Shown here: in pieces, positions 40,972 through 49,505 of the stretch
Numbering within the stretch: the first letter of the stretch is position 1
Layout of the letters: each line of letters starts with the position of its first letter
From: an uncultured Opitutia bacterium
Lineage (GTDB): Bacteria > Verrucomicrobiota > Verrucomicrobiia > Opitutales > UBA953
Reading direction: 5' to 3'
Assembly: GCA_903913915.1 (NCBI GenBank)
Contig: CAIWNE010000086.1
Coordinates: 22,381 to 86,380, forward strand
Length of the DNA: 64,000 nt
Notes under the pieces: model-generated
Seen by the model: only the letters and a program-made list of their open reading frames with translations
Told to the model about the DNA's origin: nothing
Databases searched by the model: none
Position numbers and translations under genes: made by a program

Positions 40972-42089
40972 CGGCGTTCTGTGTCGGTGGCGGATTTGGG
41001 GGCCTCCTTCTTGAAGCCGAGCGCGTCGAGTTCGTCGCCCACGACCTGAGGTTTGGCTTCCGTGCCGATGCGCGGACGGGGATAGGTGCCCAGGAGGCGG
41101 TCCGCGATGGTCTTCGGCGGATTCGGGTCCTTCTGGATGCGGGCGAGGAGTTCTTCGGCTTCCTTCGCGGCGGCGGATTCGGGGGCGATGTTGCGGCAGG
41201 CGTTGGCCATCAGTTTCGCTCCTTCCGGGTTGTTGCGGTCGAAGAAGTAGAACTTGGCGAGGGCCAGTCGGGCTCGGGCGGCGCGGTCGCGCAGGATCGC
41301 GATCTGTTCGATGGCCTGCTTGGCGCGAGGGTCTTTGGGGAACTGGTCGGCCAGGGTGCGCCAATGGTCGGCGGCTTCGATCGTCGTTGCCTGGTCCCAG
41401 GCCGGTCCGAGCGATTCCTTGCCGCGCAGCGTGGCGAGCATCTCGAGCGCCTCGGGGGCGAACTTCGAGCCCGGGTAGTCGCTGACGATGCGTTCGAGGG
41501 CTTCGTTCGTCTTCGCGTCGAGGGCGCGCTCCTTGGCGAGGCGGGCGGTGCGGATCAGGCATTCGTCGGCCAGCGGTCCGTTAGGGGCGAGGCGTAGGGC
41601 TTTCTGCCAGAGGGCGATGGCGCCTTCGGGGTCGCGGAACCAGGGGAACCAGCCGCCGAGTTTGCGGCGCTCTCCGTTGGCGAGGCGGTTGGCGATCTCG
41701 AACTGGAGCTGCACGGCGGCGGCGAAGCCGGCGAAGCTCGAATGGCGCGCGTAGAGGTCGTCGATGAGTTCGGTGGCCCTTTCGAACTCATGTCGGTCCG
41801 CGTGCAGGCGGGCGCGCTCGAGGAGGGACAAGGCTTCGGCTTCGGTGCCGACATTGGCTTCGCCGATGAGGGTCCATTCCTTGATGGCTGCGCCGGCGTC
41901 GCCGGTTTCGGCCTCCCGGGAGGCGTGGTTCATCGCGAGGAGCACGATCGGCAGGCGCGTTGCCGGCGTGACATCGTTGGCGCTGCCGGGCTTGACGCGC
42001 CACGAACCTTCGAAACGGACGTATTCGGCGCGGGCGATGGGGCCGAGCAGGAGCGCGACGGCGAGGAAGGATTTAGCGAGTAGGTTCAT
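40968..42089 (-). CDS. Secreted TPR-repeat protein (BamD/YbgF-like organisation)
   Basis: Signal peptide, TPR repeats with PGSKFAPEAL and FPKDPRAKQAI type motifs. Confidence 0.65.
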   Translation of the reverse strand: MNLLAKSFLAVALLLGPIARAEYVRFEGSWRVKPGSANDVTPATRLPIVLLAMNHASREAETGDAGAAIKEWTLIGEANVGTEAEALSLLERARLHADRHEFERATELIDDLYARHSSFAGFAAAVQLQFEIANRLANGERRKLGGWFPWFRDPEGAIALWQKALRLAPNGPLADECLIRTARLAKERALDAKTNEALERIVSDYPGSKFAPEALEMLATLRGKESLGPAWDQATTIEAADHWRTLADQFPKDPRAKQAIEQIAILRDRAARARLALAKFYFFDRNNPEGAKLMANACRNIAPESAAAKEAEELLARIQKDPNPPKTIADRLLGTYPRPRIGTEAKPQVVGDELDALGFKKEAPKSATDTERR

Positions 42090-43086
42090 GCCAGCGGAGT
42101 AGGGTAGCGCCCCAGGTGAGGCCGGCGCCGAAGGCGACGATCAGCACGAGGTCGCCGTGCTTGATCTTGCCGCCTTGCCAGGCTTCTTCGAGCGCGAGGG
42201 GGATCGAGGCCGCGGACGTGTTGCCGTAGCGCTCGAGATTGGAGGGGAAACGGTCCATGCCGACGTTGAGCTGGCTGGCCACGGCCTCGAGGATGCGGAT
42301 GTTGGCCTGATGGGGGATGAACCAGGCGACCTGTTCGGACTTCACGTCGCACTTCGCCAGGACGCGCTCGCAGGATTCGGCCATCACGCGCACGGCATGG
42401 CGGAAGACTTCCTTGCCGTTCATCCGGAGGAAGTGCTTGCCCTCGCGGAGGGAGTCGGGGGTCGCCGGCGCGGCGGAGCCGCCGCCGACGCAGTGGAGGA
42501 GCTCGGCGTTGTTGCCGTCCGCGCCGAGCAGGTTGCCGAGCAGGCCCACGTTCTTCTCCGTCGTCGTCTCGAGCAGCGCGGCGCCGGCGCCGTCGCCGAA
42601 GAGGACGCAGGTGGTGCGGTCGGACCAATCCACGACGCTCGAAAGTTTCTCGGCGCCGACGACGAGGGCGCGGCGGTAGGAGCCCGAGCGCATCATGTCC
42701 TTGGCCACCTGGAGGGCGTAGACGAAGCCCGAGCAGGCCGCGGAGACGTCAAAGCAGGGGATGTCGCGGCGTAGGCCGAGCTTGGCCTGGAGAAGGCAGG
42801 CCGTGGAAGGGAAGGGGACGTCAGGCGTCATCGTGGCGACGATGAGCAGGTCGACGTCGGCCGGGGTCAGCCCGGCACGATCGATGGCCTTGGCGGCGGC
42901 CTTGGCGCCCATGTCGGAGGGGTTTTCGCCAGGTCCGGCGATGCGGCGTTCGGCGATGCCGGAGCGGGTCTTGATCCACTCATCGGAGGTGTCCACCATC
43001 TTGGACAGTTCGGCATTGGTGAGCGTGCGTCCGGGGGTGTGGACCCCGATGGCCCTAATGAAGACTGAAAGCTCAGCGCTGCTCAT
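42073..43086 (-). CDS. fabH: Beta-ketoacyl-ACP synthase III
   Basis: SDEWIKTRSGIAERRIA; DVSAACSGFVYAL active-site Cys; FIPHQANIRI; NTSAASIPLAL. Confidence 0.96.
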   Translation of the reverse strand: MSSAELSVFIRAIGVHTPGRTLTNAELSKMVDTSDEWIKTRSGIAERRIAGPGENPSDMGAKAAAKAIDRAGLTPADVDLLIVATMTPDVPFPSTACLLQAKLGLRRDIPCFDVSAACSGFVYALQVAKDMMRSGSYRRALVVGAEKLSSVVDWSDRTTCVLFGDGAGAALLETTTEKNVGLLGNLLGADGNNAELLHCVGGGSAAPATPDSLREGKHFLRMNGKEVFRHAVRVMAESCERVLAKCDVKSEQVAWFIPHQANIRILEAVASQLNVGMDRFPSNLERYGNTSAASIPLALEEAWQGGKIKHGDLVLIVAFGAGLTWGATLLRWHEPTR

Positions 43087-43134
43087 CGATGCGTGAGAAA
43101 AGACCCCTTGGGCGGGGAAGGGAACACTAAAACC

Positions 43135-44205
43135 TCAGGCTTCCTCCGGGGTGGAGGAAATCACCGCATTAGCCTCGGCCAGCGAGGTCAGCATGCGATG
43201 TCCCGCGCCGTGGCCGAGGGCTTCCAAGCCGAGGCGGATGGCGCTGGCGATGCCCTGCCGGTTGCTGGAACCGTGGGCCTTCATGACGAGTCCGGTGAGG
43301 CCGAGCAGCGGGGCTCCGCCGTAACGCTCCGGCTTCAGCTTGCCCTTGAGATCGCGCAGGAGCGGGAACATGGCGATGCCGCCGGCCAGGTAGACCGGAT
43401 TGCTCTTCACCTTGCTGCCGACCATGTCGCGCACCATGTACACCAGGCCTTCGAGGGTCTTGAGGATCACGTTGCCCGTGAAGCCGTCGGTGACGACCAC
43501 GTCGCAGGCGTCGCCGAACACGTCGAAACCTTCGACCGGGCCGACGTAATTGATGCGATCGCCCATCGCCTTGAGGAGGGCGTGCGTCCGATTGATGCGG
43601 GGGCCGCCTTTGCCTTCTTCGGTCCCGACGGTCAGCAGGCCCACGCGGGGGCGGGCGATGCCGAGGGCGCTCTGCGCGTAGATGGAGCCGAGGACGGCGT
43701 TATGCACCAGCTGGGCCGGCGTGGCCTCGGGGTTGGCGCCTACGTCCAGCATGATGAAATGGCCTTCGCGGCGAGGCATGATCGCCGCGAGGGCGGGGCG
43801 TTCGGCGCCTTCCATCGGGCGGACCTTGATGGTGCCCGCGGCGACGAGCGCCTTGGTGTTGCCGGTCGAGACGACGGCATCGACTTCGCCTGACTTGAGC
43901 ATCTCGAGGGCGATCACCATCGAGGAGTCGCGCTTGGATTTCAGGACGGCCATCGGCGCGTCGTCCGAAGCCACGATGCTCGCGGCGTTGCGGTAGATGA
44001 CGCGGGTGTTCTTGAGGGAGCGATGCTCGCTCGCGAGCATGCGGAGGTTGTCCTCATGGCCGACGAGCACGAGGCTGTCGTCCGGGCCGATGATGCCTTC
44101 CTTGAAGGCGAGGGCGGCGGCGGCGACGGCTTCCGAAGGTCCCATGTCTCCGCCCATGCAATCAAGGGCGACACGGTGGCCTTTCTTCGGAGCGGCTTCG
44201 GTCAT
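43135..44205 (-). CDS. plsX: Phosphate acyltransferase PlsX
   Basis: VALDCMGGDMGPSEAV; GALVAAGT-like; DGFTGNVILKTLEG. Confidence 0.95.
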   Translation of the reverse strand: MTEAAPKKGHRVALDCMGGDMGPSEAVAAAALAFKEGIIGPDDSLVLVGHEDNLRMLASEHRSLKNTRVIYRNAASIVASDDAPMAVLKSKRDSSMVIALEMLKSGEVDAVVSTGNTKALVAAGTIKVRPMEGAERPALAAIMPRREGHFIMLDVGANPEATPAQLVHNAVLGSIYAQSALGIARPRVGLLTVGTEEGKGGPRINRTHALLKAMGDRINYVGPVEGFDVFGDACDVVVTDGFTGNVILKTLEGLVYMVRDMVGSKVKSNPVYLAGGIAMFPLLRDLKGKLKPERYGGAPLLGLTGLVMKAHGSSNRQGIASAIRLGLEALGHGAGHRMLTSLAEANAVISSTPEEA

Positions 44206-44232
44206 GAGATCGGGCTTAGCCCGGGGTGGAGC

Positions 44233-44412
44233 TTAGGCTCCGGTGTCCAGGACCTGGCGACCGCGATACTTGCCCGTGGTCGGGTCGACGCGGTGAGAGC
44301 GGCGAAGGGCGCCGGATTCGGCGTCTTTGACGAGTTTCGGGGCGCGGAACTGGTTGGCGCCACGACGGAGTCGGCTGCGGCGTTTGGACTGTTTACGTTT
44401 CGGATTGGCCAT
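44233..44412 (-). CDS. rpmF: 50S ribosomal protein L32 (not in the ORF track because under 60 aa)
   Basis: Hand translation MANPKRKQSKRRSRLRRGANQFRAPKLVKDAESGALRRSHRVDPTTGKYRGRQVLDTGA*. Confidence 0.93.
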   Translation of the reverse strand: MANPKRKQSKRRSRLRRGANQFRAPKLVKDAESGALRRSHRVDPTTGKYRGRQVLDTGA

Positions 44413-44515
44413 GGTTCTACGCTTGGATGAGGGTCGGTTCTACCCCTCCAGCCCCCTCGGTCAAGCCCCCTTTCCATTCCCTTGCGATTGTGGGTGGGTT
44501 TGTTTGGCTGGCCCC

Positions 44516-45064
44516 ATGCCCGGCCATCCCGCCCTTTTCCTCGATCGCGACGGAAACCTCATCCGCGATCATCATCATACCTGCCGGGAGGACCAGATTG
44601 AGCTCATTCCTGGGGTCAAGCCCGCCTTGGAGGCCTGCCTGCGGGCGAGCTATCGGCTTTTCGTGCTGACGAACCAGAGCGGCATCAACCGGGGCATCTT
44701 CACTTGGGAGCAGTATGAGGCGTGCAATCGTCGCATGCTCGAACTTCTGGACCTGCCTGCTCCGGGCATCCTGGAGATCAAGGCGGCCCCTGAACGCCCT
44801 GACGAACCTTCGCTGTACCGTAAGCCGAGCCCGCGTTTCATCTTGGAGAAGATCGCCGAGCATGGGCTCGATCCGTCCCGTTGCTGGATGACCGGCGACC
44901 GTGTGTCCGACTGGGAGGCCGGGCTCAACGCCGGCATCCGTTCGTGCGCGATGCGCAGCGGGGCCGCCCGGCCTGAAGACCTTGCGCAGGCCCCCGGTCG
45001 CGGCTTCGCGGTGCATGACGATTTCCCCGCGTTCGTGCGCGCCGAGCTGAAGCTGGATTTCTGA
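44516..45064 (+). CDS. HAD-IIIA phosphatase, GmhB/HisB-N like
   Basis: ALFLDRDGNLIRDHHHTCREDQIELIPGV; TNQSGINRGIFT; WMTGDRVSDWEAGLNAG. Confidence 0.85.
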   Translation: MPGHPALFLDRDGNLIRDHHHTCREDQIELIPGVKPALEACLRASYRLFVLTNQSGINRGIFTWEQYEACNRRMLELLDLPAPGILEIKAAPERPDEPSLYRKPSPRFILEKIAEHGLDPSRCWMTGDRVSDWEAGLNAGIRSCAMRSGAARPEDLAQAPGRGFAVHDDFPAFVRAELKLDF

Positions 45065-45072
45065 ACCAACAA

Positions 45073-45100
45073 AAAGGACGAACCGGGTGGTTCGTCCTTT
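45073..45100. terminator. Bidirectional intrinsic terminator between convergent genes
   Basis: AAAGGACGAACC-GGGT-GGTTCGTCCTTT. Confidence 0.75.
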
Positions 45101-45120
45101 GATCGCCTGAAGCGGAGAGC

Positions 45121-45402
45121 TTAGGCCTTAGGCTTTTCTTTCTCGCAGGGGCAGTTCGGGCACTTGCCGTCCTTCGAGGGCTCGTCGGCGGCGACGAGGG
45201 CCTTGGGTTTCTCTTTTTCGCACGGGCACTTGCCGTCGTCCTTCTTCGGTTCTTCGGCGACGAGGGCCTTCGGCTTTTCCTTTTCGCAAGGGCAGTTCGG
45301 GCACTTGCCGTCTTCCTTCTTTTCTTCGGCGCTCACGAAAGCGGCGGAGAGGGCGAGGATGCCTGCGGTGAGAGTGAGGAGCTTGAGGAACTTGGAGTTC
45401 AT
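45121..45402 (-). CDS. Secreted Cys-rich tandem-repeat protein, function unknown
   Basis: Signal peptide then three repeats of DGKCP(NCP)CEKEKPKALVA. Confidence 0.75.
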   Translation of the reverse strand: MNSKFLKLLTLTAGILALSAAFVSAEEKKEDGKCPNCPCEKEKPKALVAEEPKKDDGKCPCEKEKPKALVAADEPSKDGKCPNCPCEKEKPKA

Positions 45403-45474
45403 GGTGGACCGATATAGTCGCTGATATTTGTCCTAAGTCAATCGGCGGGCGGTCGTTCCAACCAGTGAATCCCC

Positions 45475-46272
45475 CTACTTCTCGGTTTCTTTCCGAATGC
45501 TGATAAGGGTGTCCGAAATCTTGCTCAAGCCGCTGCCAGGCAACCAGTTGCTACCGCTATTCGCCTCGTAGATGCGCCTGTTCTTCAGGCAAGGCAGGTC
45601 TTTGATCGCGGGAATCCGGCTCATTTCCCCGATCTTTTCCTGGCTGGCCGCCGCGGGCCCGCCGACGTCCGAATTCTTGATCCAGAGCAAGGCGTCAGGA
45701 TTCGCCGCGGCTAACAGTTCCCAGTCGAACTTCACCCACGACCCCATGCTAAGCGCCGATTTCAGTCCGGCGTGAGCCAGAGGTTCGGCCAGATAACTGT
45801 CCGGCCCGGCCATGACTCCGTCCCAGATCACGATGATGGTGCGCCTGGGATCCGTCGCGCTCGGCGCTAAGCCTTCGACGAGCTTCTTCGCCGCTTCGGC
45901 GCGGCCGGTCGCCTGGCCAAGCATCAGGATGTCCTTGCTCACGGAGTCTCGGGATTCGGGGCGCAGCAAGACGACGCGCAATCCGGCCTTCGCGCATTTG
46001 TCGGCCCACAGCGGATTGGCCATGCGCGGGACGATCACGAGGTCGGGCTTCGCGTCGAGCAGTCTCTCCAGGTCCGGCAGGAAGATGTCGGCGTCGCGCG
46101 CGGCGGGGTGGGCCTTCGGCAACGGACACCACCGTGTCGCCATGACGATCTCGGCTGAGCAACCGAGATCGAGCAGGGTTTGCGTGGCGCCCGGGCTATA
46201 GCAGGCGATGCGGCGTTCGCCGGCGCTCAGCATCAGGCAGGTCGCGACCCAGAAGAGCAGCGGCCGCATCAT
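45475..46272 (-). CDS. Periplasmic substrate-binding protein, BtuF/FepB-like
   Basis: RRIACYSPGATQTLLDLGCSAEIVMATRWCPLP...LDAKPDLVIVP fold pattern of helical-backbone ABC binding proteins. Confidence 0.75.
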   Translation of the reverse strand: MMRPLLFWVATCLMLSAGERRIACYSPGATQTLLDLGCSAEIVMATRWCPLPKAHPAARDADIFLPDLERLLDAKPDLVIVPRMANPLWADKCAKAGLRVVLLRPESRDSVSKDILMLGQATGRAEAAKKLVEGLAPSATDPRRTIIVIWDGVMAGPDSYLAEPLAHAGLKSALSMGSWVKFDWELLAAANPDALLWIKNSDVGGPAAASQEKIGEMSRIPAIKDLPCLKNRRIYEANSGSNWLPGSGLSKISDTLISIRKETEK

Positions 46273-47171
46273 GCCGAGAGCAGGCGGGCGAGGCGCATCG
46301 CCGAATCGAAGCTGCCGCGGTCGGCTTTGCCGAGGCCGGCGATCTCATAGGCGGTGCCGTGGTCGGGGCTGGTCCGCACGTGCTTCAGGCCGAGGCTGAG
46401 ATTGGCCGACGTCGAGAAGTCCACGGCCTTCAGCGGAGCAAGGCCTTGGTCATGGTAGATCGCGGCGACGGCGTCGAATTCTCCCTGCAGATGGCGATGG
46501 AAGACGGTGTCGCCAGGCAAAGGTCCCGAGACGTCATGGCCTTCGGCGCGCAGGGCTTCGACGGCGGGACGGATGACGGCGTCATCTTCCTTGCCGAGCA
46601 GGCCGCCTTCGCCGGCGTGAGGATTGAGTCCGCAGACGGCGATGCGCGGCCGGCGGTCGCCGAGCTTCGTGCGCAGGGCGACCAAGGCGAGCACGGTGCG
46701 CCGGATGTCGGCGCCGGTGACGGCGCGAGGCACTTCGGAGAGAGGGATGTGCCACGTGACCAGGCCGACGGTCATCTTGCCGCCGGCGAAGGCCATCACG
46801 GGCTCGCCGCTCCAGCGCGACGCGAAGAACTCCGTCTGGCCGGGGAAGACGTAGCCGACGCCGGCGAGGCCTTTCTTGTTCACCGGTCCTGTGACGACGG
46901 CGGCGAAACGATTTCCGGTGGCGCCCCGTGCGGCCATCTCCATGGCTTCGATGGCGATGAGTTGGCCGGCTTCATCCGGCTGGCCGGGGCGGGTGATGAA
47001 GTCCGCCGGGCCGACGGCGAGGCCTTGGCCGAGCTGGGCGATCCAATCGGCCGGGCCGATCGGCACGACGGCGGCGGCCTGCGCGGGATGGGATTTCAGC
47101 CAGCCGGCGATCAGCTCGGGTCCGACTCCGGCCGGATCCCCGCAGGTGACGGCGATGGGCAACGTGCTCAT
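46269..47171 (-). CDS. pdxA: 4-hydroxythreonine-4-phosphate dehydrogenase
   Basis: PIAVTCGDPAGVGPELI; GPVNKKG; CGLNPHAGEGG; TSPDHGTAYEIAG. Confidence 0.95.
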   Translation of the reverse strand: MSTLPIAVTCGDPAGVGPELIAGWLKSHPAQAAAVVPIGPADWIAQLGQGLAVGPADFITRPGQPDEAGQLIAIEAMEMAARGATGNRFAAVVTGPVNKKGLAGVGYVFPGQTEFFASRWSGEPVMAFAGGKMTVGLVTWHIPLSEVPRAVTGADIRRTVLALVALRTKLGDRRPRIAVCGLNPHAGEGGLLGKEDDAVIRPAVEALRAEGHDVSGPLPGDTVFHRHLQGEFDAVAAIYHDQGLAPLKAVDFSTSANLSLGLKHVRTSPDHGTAYEIAGLGKADRGSFDSAMRLARLLSA

Positions 47172-47947
47172 TCCGGCGAGATGAAGCGTCCGCGCTTGCC
47201 GCCTAGGAAGAAGGTCAGGAAGTCGCGGCCTTCGGGCGTCTGGTATTCCCCTGAATCCAGGGCTTTCTGCGCCAACGTCGCGCAGGCGCCCTGCGTGGCA
47301 TAGACCGCATGGTAAGCCTTCTTGATCTCCGCGACGGCCGGGGGCGGCACGGCGCGTCGACGAAGTCCGATGAGGTTGAGCCCCGCGATGAGGTTGCGTC
47401 CGTGGGCCAGCGCGTTCGGGGGTACGTCTTCGGTGATGACGGCGTTGCCGGAGACGAGCGCGCCGCCGCCGATGCGGCAGAACTGGTGCACCGCGACGCC
47501 GCCGCTGACGAAGGCCTTGTCGCCGACGTGCACGTGGCCGCCGAGCATGCAGCCGTTGGCGAGGATGACATGCGCGCCGAGCACGCAGTCATGGGCGACG
47601 TGGCTGCCGGCCATCAGGAGGCAGTCCGCCCCGACGATGGTGCGTTCCCCGGCTTTGGTGGCACGGTGGATCGTGACGTGCTCGCGGATCACCGTGCGGT
47701 CGCCGATGAGCGTGCCGGAGTCCGTGGACGCGTCGAAGGAGAGGTCCTGCGGGTCTCCGCCCACGACGGCGAAGTGGTCGACGCGCACCGCGGCGCCGAG
47801 CTCGGCCCGGGCCTTGACGACCGCGTGGGCGGCGAGGCGGCAGCCGGCCCCGAGCTTCGCGTCGGCTTCGATGATCGCGAACGGGCCGACCTCGACGTCG
47901 GCGGCGAGTCGGGCGGAAGGGTGGATCTGGGCGTAAGGGTGGATCAC
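47168..47947 (-). CDS. lpxA: Acyl-ACP--UDP-N-acetylglucosamine O-acyltransferase
   Basis: Left-handed beta-helix hexapeptides; IREHVTIHRAT; MAGSHVAHDC; GLNLIGLRRR. Confidence 0.95.
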   Translation of the reverse strand: MIHPYAQIHPSARLAADVEVGPFAIIEADAKLGAGCRLAAHAVVKARAELGAAVRVDHFAVVGGDPQDLSFDASTDSGTLIGDRTVIREHVTIHRATKAGERTIVGADCLLMAGSHVAHDCVLGAHVILANGCMLGGHVHVGDKAFVSGGVAVHQFCRIGGGALVSGNAVITEDVPPNALAHGRNLIAGLNLIGLRRRAVPPPAVAEIKKAYHAVYATQGACATLAQKALDSGEYQTPEGRDFLTFFLGGKRGRFISPE

Positions 47948-48555
47948 TTCGGAGGAGCGGCGGTGCCGAACAGTTCGAGCTGGGCGGCTTTCACCATATC
48001 GTAGACCCGGAGCAGGCGGAGCAACTGCAAGGTGTCGGATTTGGCGTAACTCTGGTTCGATTCGACCGCCTGGACGAGGTTCTCGAGGATGGTCCGGAAG
48101 GTCAGCACATGGTCGACGCCGCTTTCGCGGAGCAGGGTGATGCTTTCGGAGCGTTGCGGTTCCGTGGCCGGGATGCCCGGCAGGACGAGGATTTTCGCCA
48201 GTGGCTGGCCTTCCGTCGGGGTGAGGTCGGCGAAGGCTTCCTTGGCCGCTTCGACGGCTTCCTTGCGTACGAACTCCAGCAGGTCGCCCTTCTTGATCAT
48301 CGTCGGAGTGATGGCCTTGGTGGTATGCCAGGCTTTCACGGCGACGACCGCGGCGGCGATCCTCGGCAGGTCCGAGCTGAAAAGCTGGAAGGGGGCCTCT
48401 GCGCTGCGTTGCGGCGACGGGTTGATCACGAGGAGGTCGCCTTCTTCGTCGGCGCGTTTCCTTCGGGACTGGACGGCATATTTGCGCGATTGGCGCACGA
48501 AGAAGCCGTTCATCTCGAAATACTCGCGGACCAGACTGTCGTCGAAACCCGCCAT
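47944..48555 (-). CDS. Conserved-looking protein of unknown function, possible PD-(D/E)XK-type fold
   Basis: LVREYFEMNGFFV...DEEGDLLVINP...VVAVKAW pattern; ATGA overlap with lpxA. Confidence 0.5.
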   Translation of the reverse strand: MAGFDDSLVREYFEMNGFFVRQSRKYAVQSRRKRADEEGDLLVINPSPQRSAEAPFQLFSSDLPRIAAAVVAVKAWHTTKAITPTMIKKGDLLEFVRKEAVEAAKEAFADLTPTEGQPLAKILVLPGIPATEPQRSESITLLRESGVDHVLTFRTILENLVQAVESNQSYAKSDTLQLLRLLRVYDMVKAAQLELFGTAAPPK

Positions 48556-48606
48556 TGGCCGGTAGGATGCGGCCGGAAGGGCGGTGTGGTCAACCCGCGA
48601 TAAGCG

Positions 48607-49335
48607 TCAGAGCACGAAGCCGCCCGGGGCGATCGCCACGGTGAACTCGCCTTTGAGCGAGCCGTTTTTCAGGGCGGGCACGAGTTCGGCCAGCGGCGCG
48701 GTGCGGATCGTCTCGTGCAGCTTGGTGAGCTCGCGTCCGACGCAGACGACGCGTCCAGGGCCGAGGATCTCCAGCATCTCGTCCAGGAAGTCGCTGATCC
48801 GATGGCAGGATTCATGCAGCACGACGGTTTCGTCGGCCTCCTTGAGGCCTTCGAGGAAGCGACGGCGGGCGGCCGACTTCGGCGCTAGGAATCCCACGAA
48901 CCGGAAGGCGTTGGTCGGCAGGCCGGAGGCGGAGAGCAGGGCCACGATCGCGCAGGGGCCGGGCAGGGGGGTGACAGTCAGTCCGCGGCGCCGGCATTCA
49001 CGGGTCACGCGGAAGCCGGGATCGCTGATGCCCGGCGTGCCCGCGTCGGTGATCAGGGCGATCTTCGCGCCGCCGGCGACCTTGTCGGCGATCAGCACCG
49101 CGGCGTCTTTCTCGTTGTGCTCGTGGTAGGCGAGCATCGGCTTCGAGATGGCCAGATGGCGAAGCAGGCCTCCCGTCACGCGCGTGTCCTCGCAGGCCAC
49201 TAGGTCGCATTCCGCGATGGCTTCGCGGGCGCGTGTGGTGATGTCGCCGAGGTTGCCCAGCGGCGTAGCCACGACCCAGAGCCGTCCGGCCGATCCTTGC
49301 GGACGGCCGGCGGCACCTGCGTCAGGATGATGCAT
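48607..49335 (-). CDS. rsmI: 16S rRNA (cytidine1402-2'-O)-methyltransferase
   Basis: LWVVATPLGNLGDITTRAREAI; CEDTRVTGGLL; ITDAGTPGISDPG. Confidence 0.94.
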   Translation of the reverse strand: MHHPDAGAAGRPQGSAGRLWVVATPLGNLGDITTRAREAIAECDLVACEDTRVTGGLLRHLAISKPMLAYHEHNEKDAAVLIADKVAGGAKIALITDAGTPGISDPGFRVTRECRRRGLTVTPLPGPCAIVALLSASGLPTNAFRFVGFLAPKSAARRRFLEGLKEADETVVLHESCHRISDFLDEMLEILGPGRVVCVGRELTKLHETIRTAPLAELVPALKNGSLKGEFTVAIAPGGFVL

Positions 49336-49505
49336 CAGTTGCGGTAGCCTGAGCCCGGCGTCGAGACGCCCGGGAGGCCGCCCTGCCAGCTGGCGGGCTG
49401 GGACTGCGGCAACATGGAGTCAGCCGGCTTCTCGACGGTCTCACAGCCTGCCAGGCCCAGGAGGCAGGCGAGGAGGGCGAGGGCGATGAGCGTGCGGTTG
49501 GACAT
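49335..49505 (-). CDS. Small lipoprotein (56 aa), not in the ORF track
   Basis: Hand translation MSNRTLIALALLACLLGLAGCETVEKPADSMLPQSQPASWQGGLPGVSTPGSGYRN*; lipobox LAGC; stop/start overlaps with both neighbours. Confidence 0.7.
   Translation of the reverse strand: MSNRTLIALALLACLLGLAGCETVEKPADSMLPQSQPASWQGGLPGVSTPGSGYRN

Noticed and set aside
45124-45330. Possible CRISPR-like or intergenic DNA repeat
   Set aside because: The repeats are in-frame codons of the Cys-rich protein, with no spacer organisation
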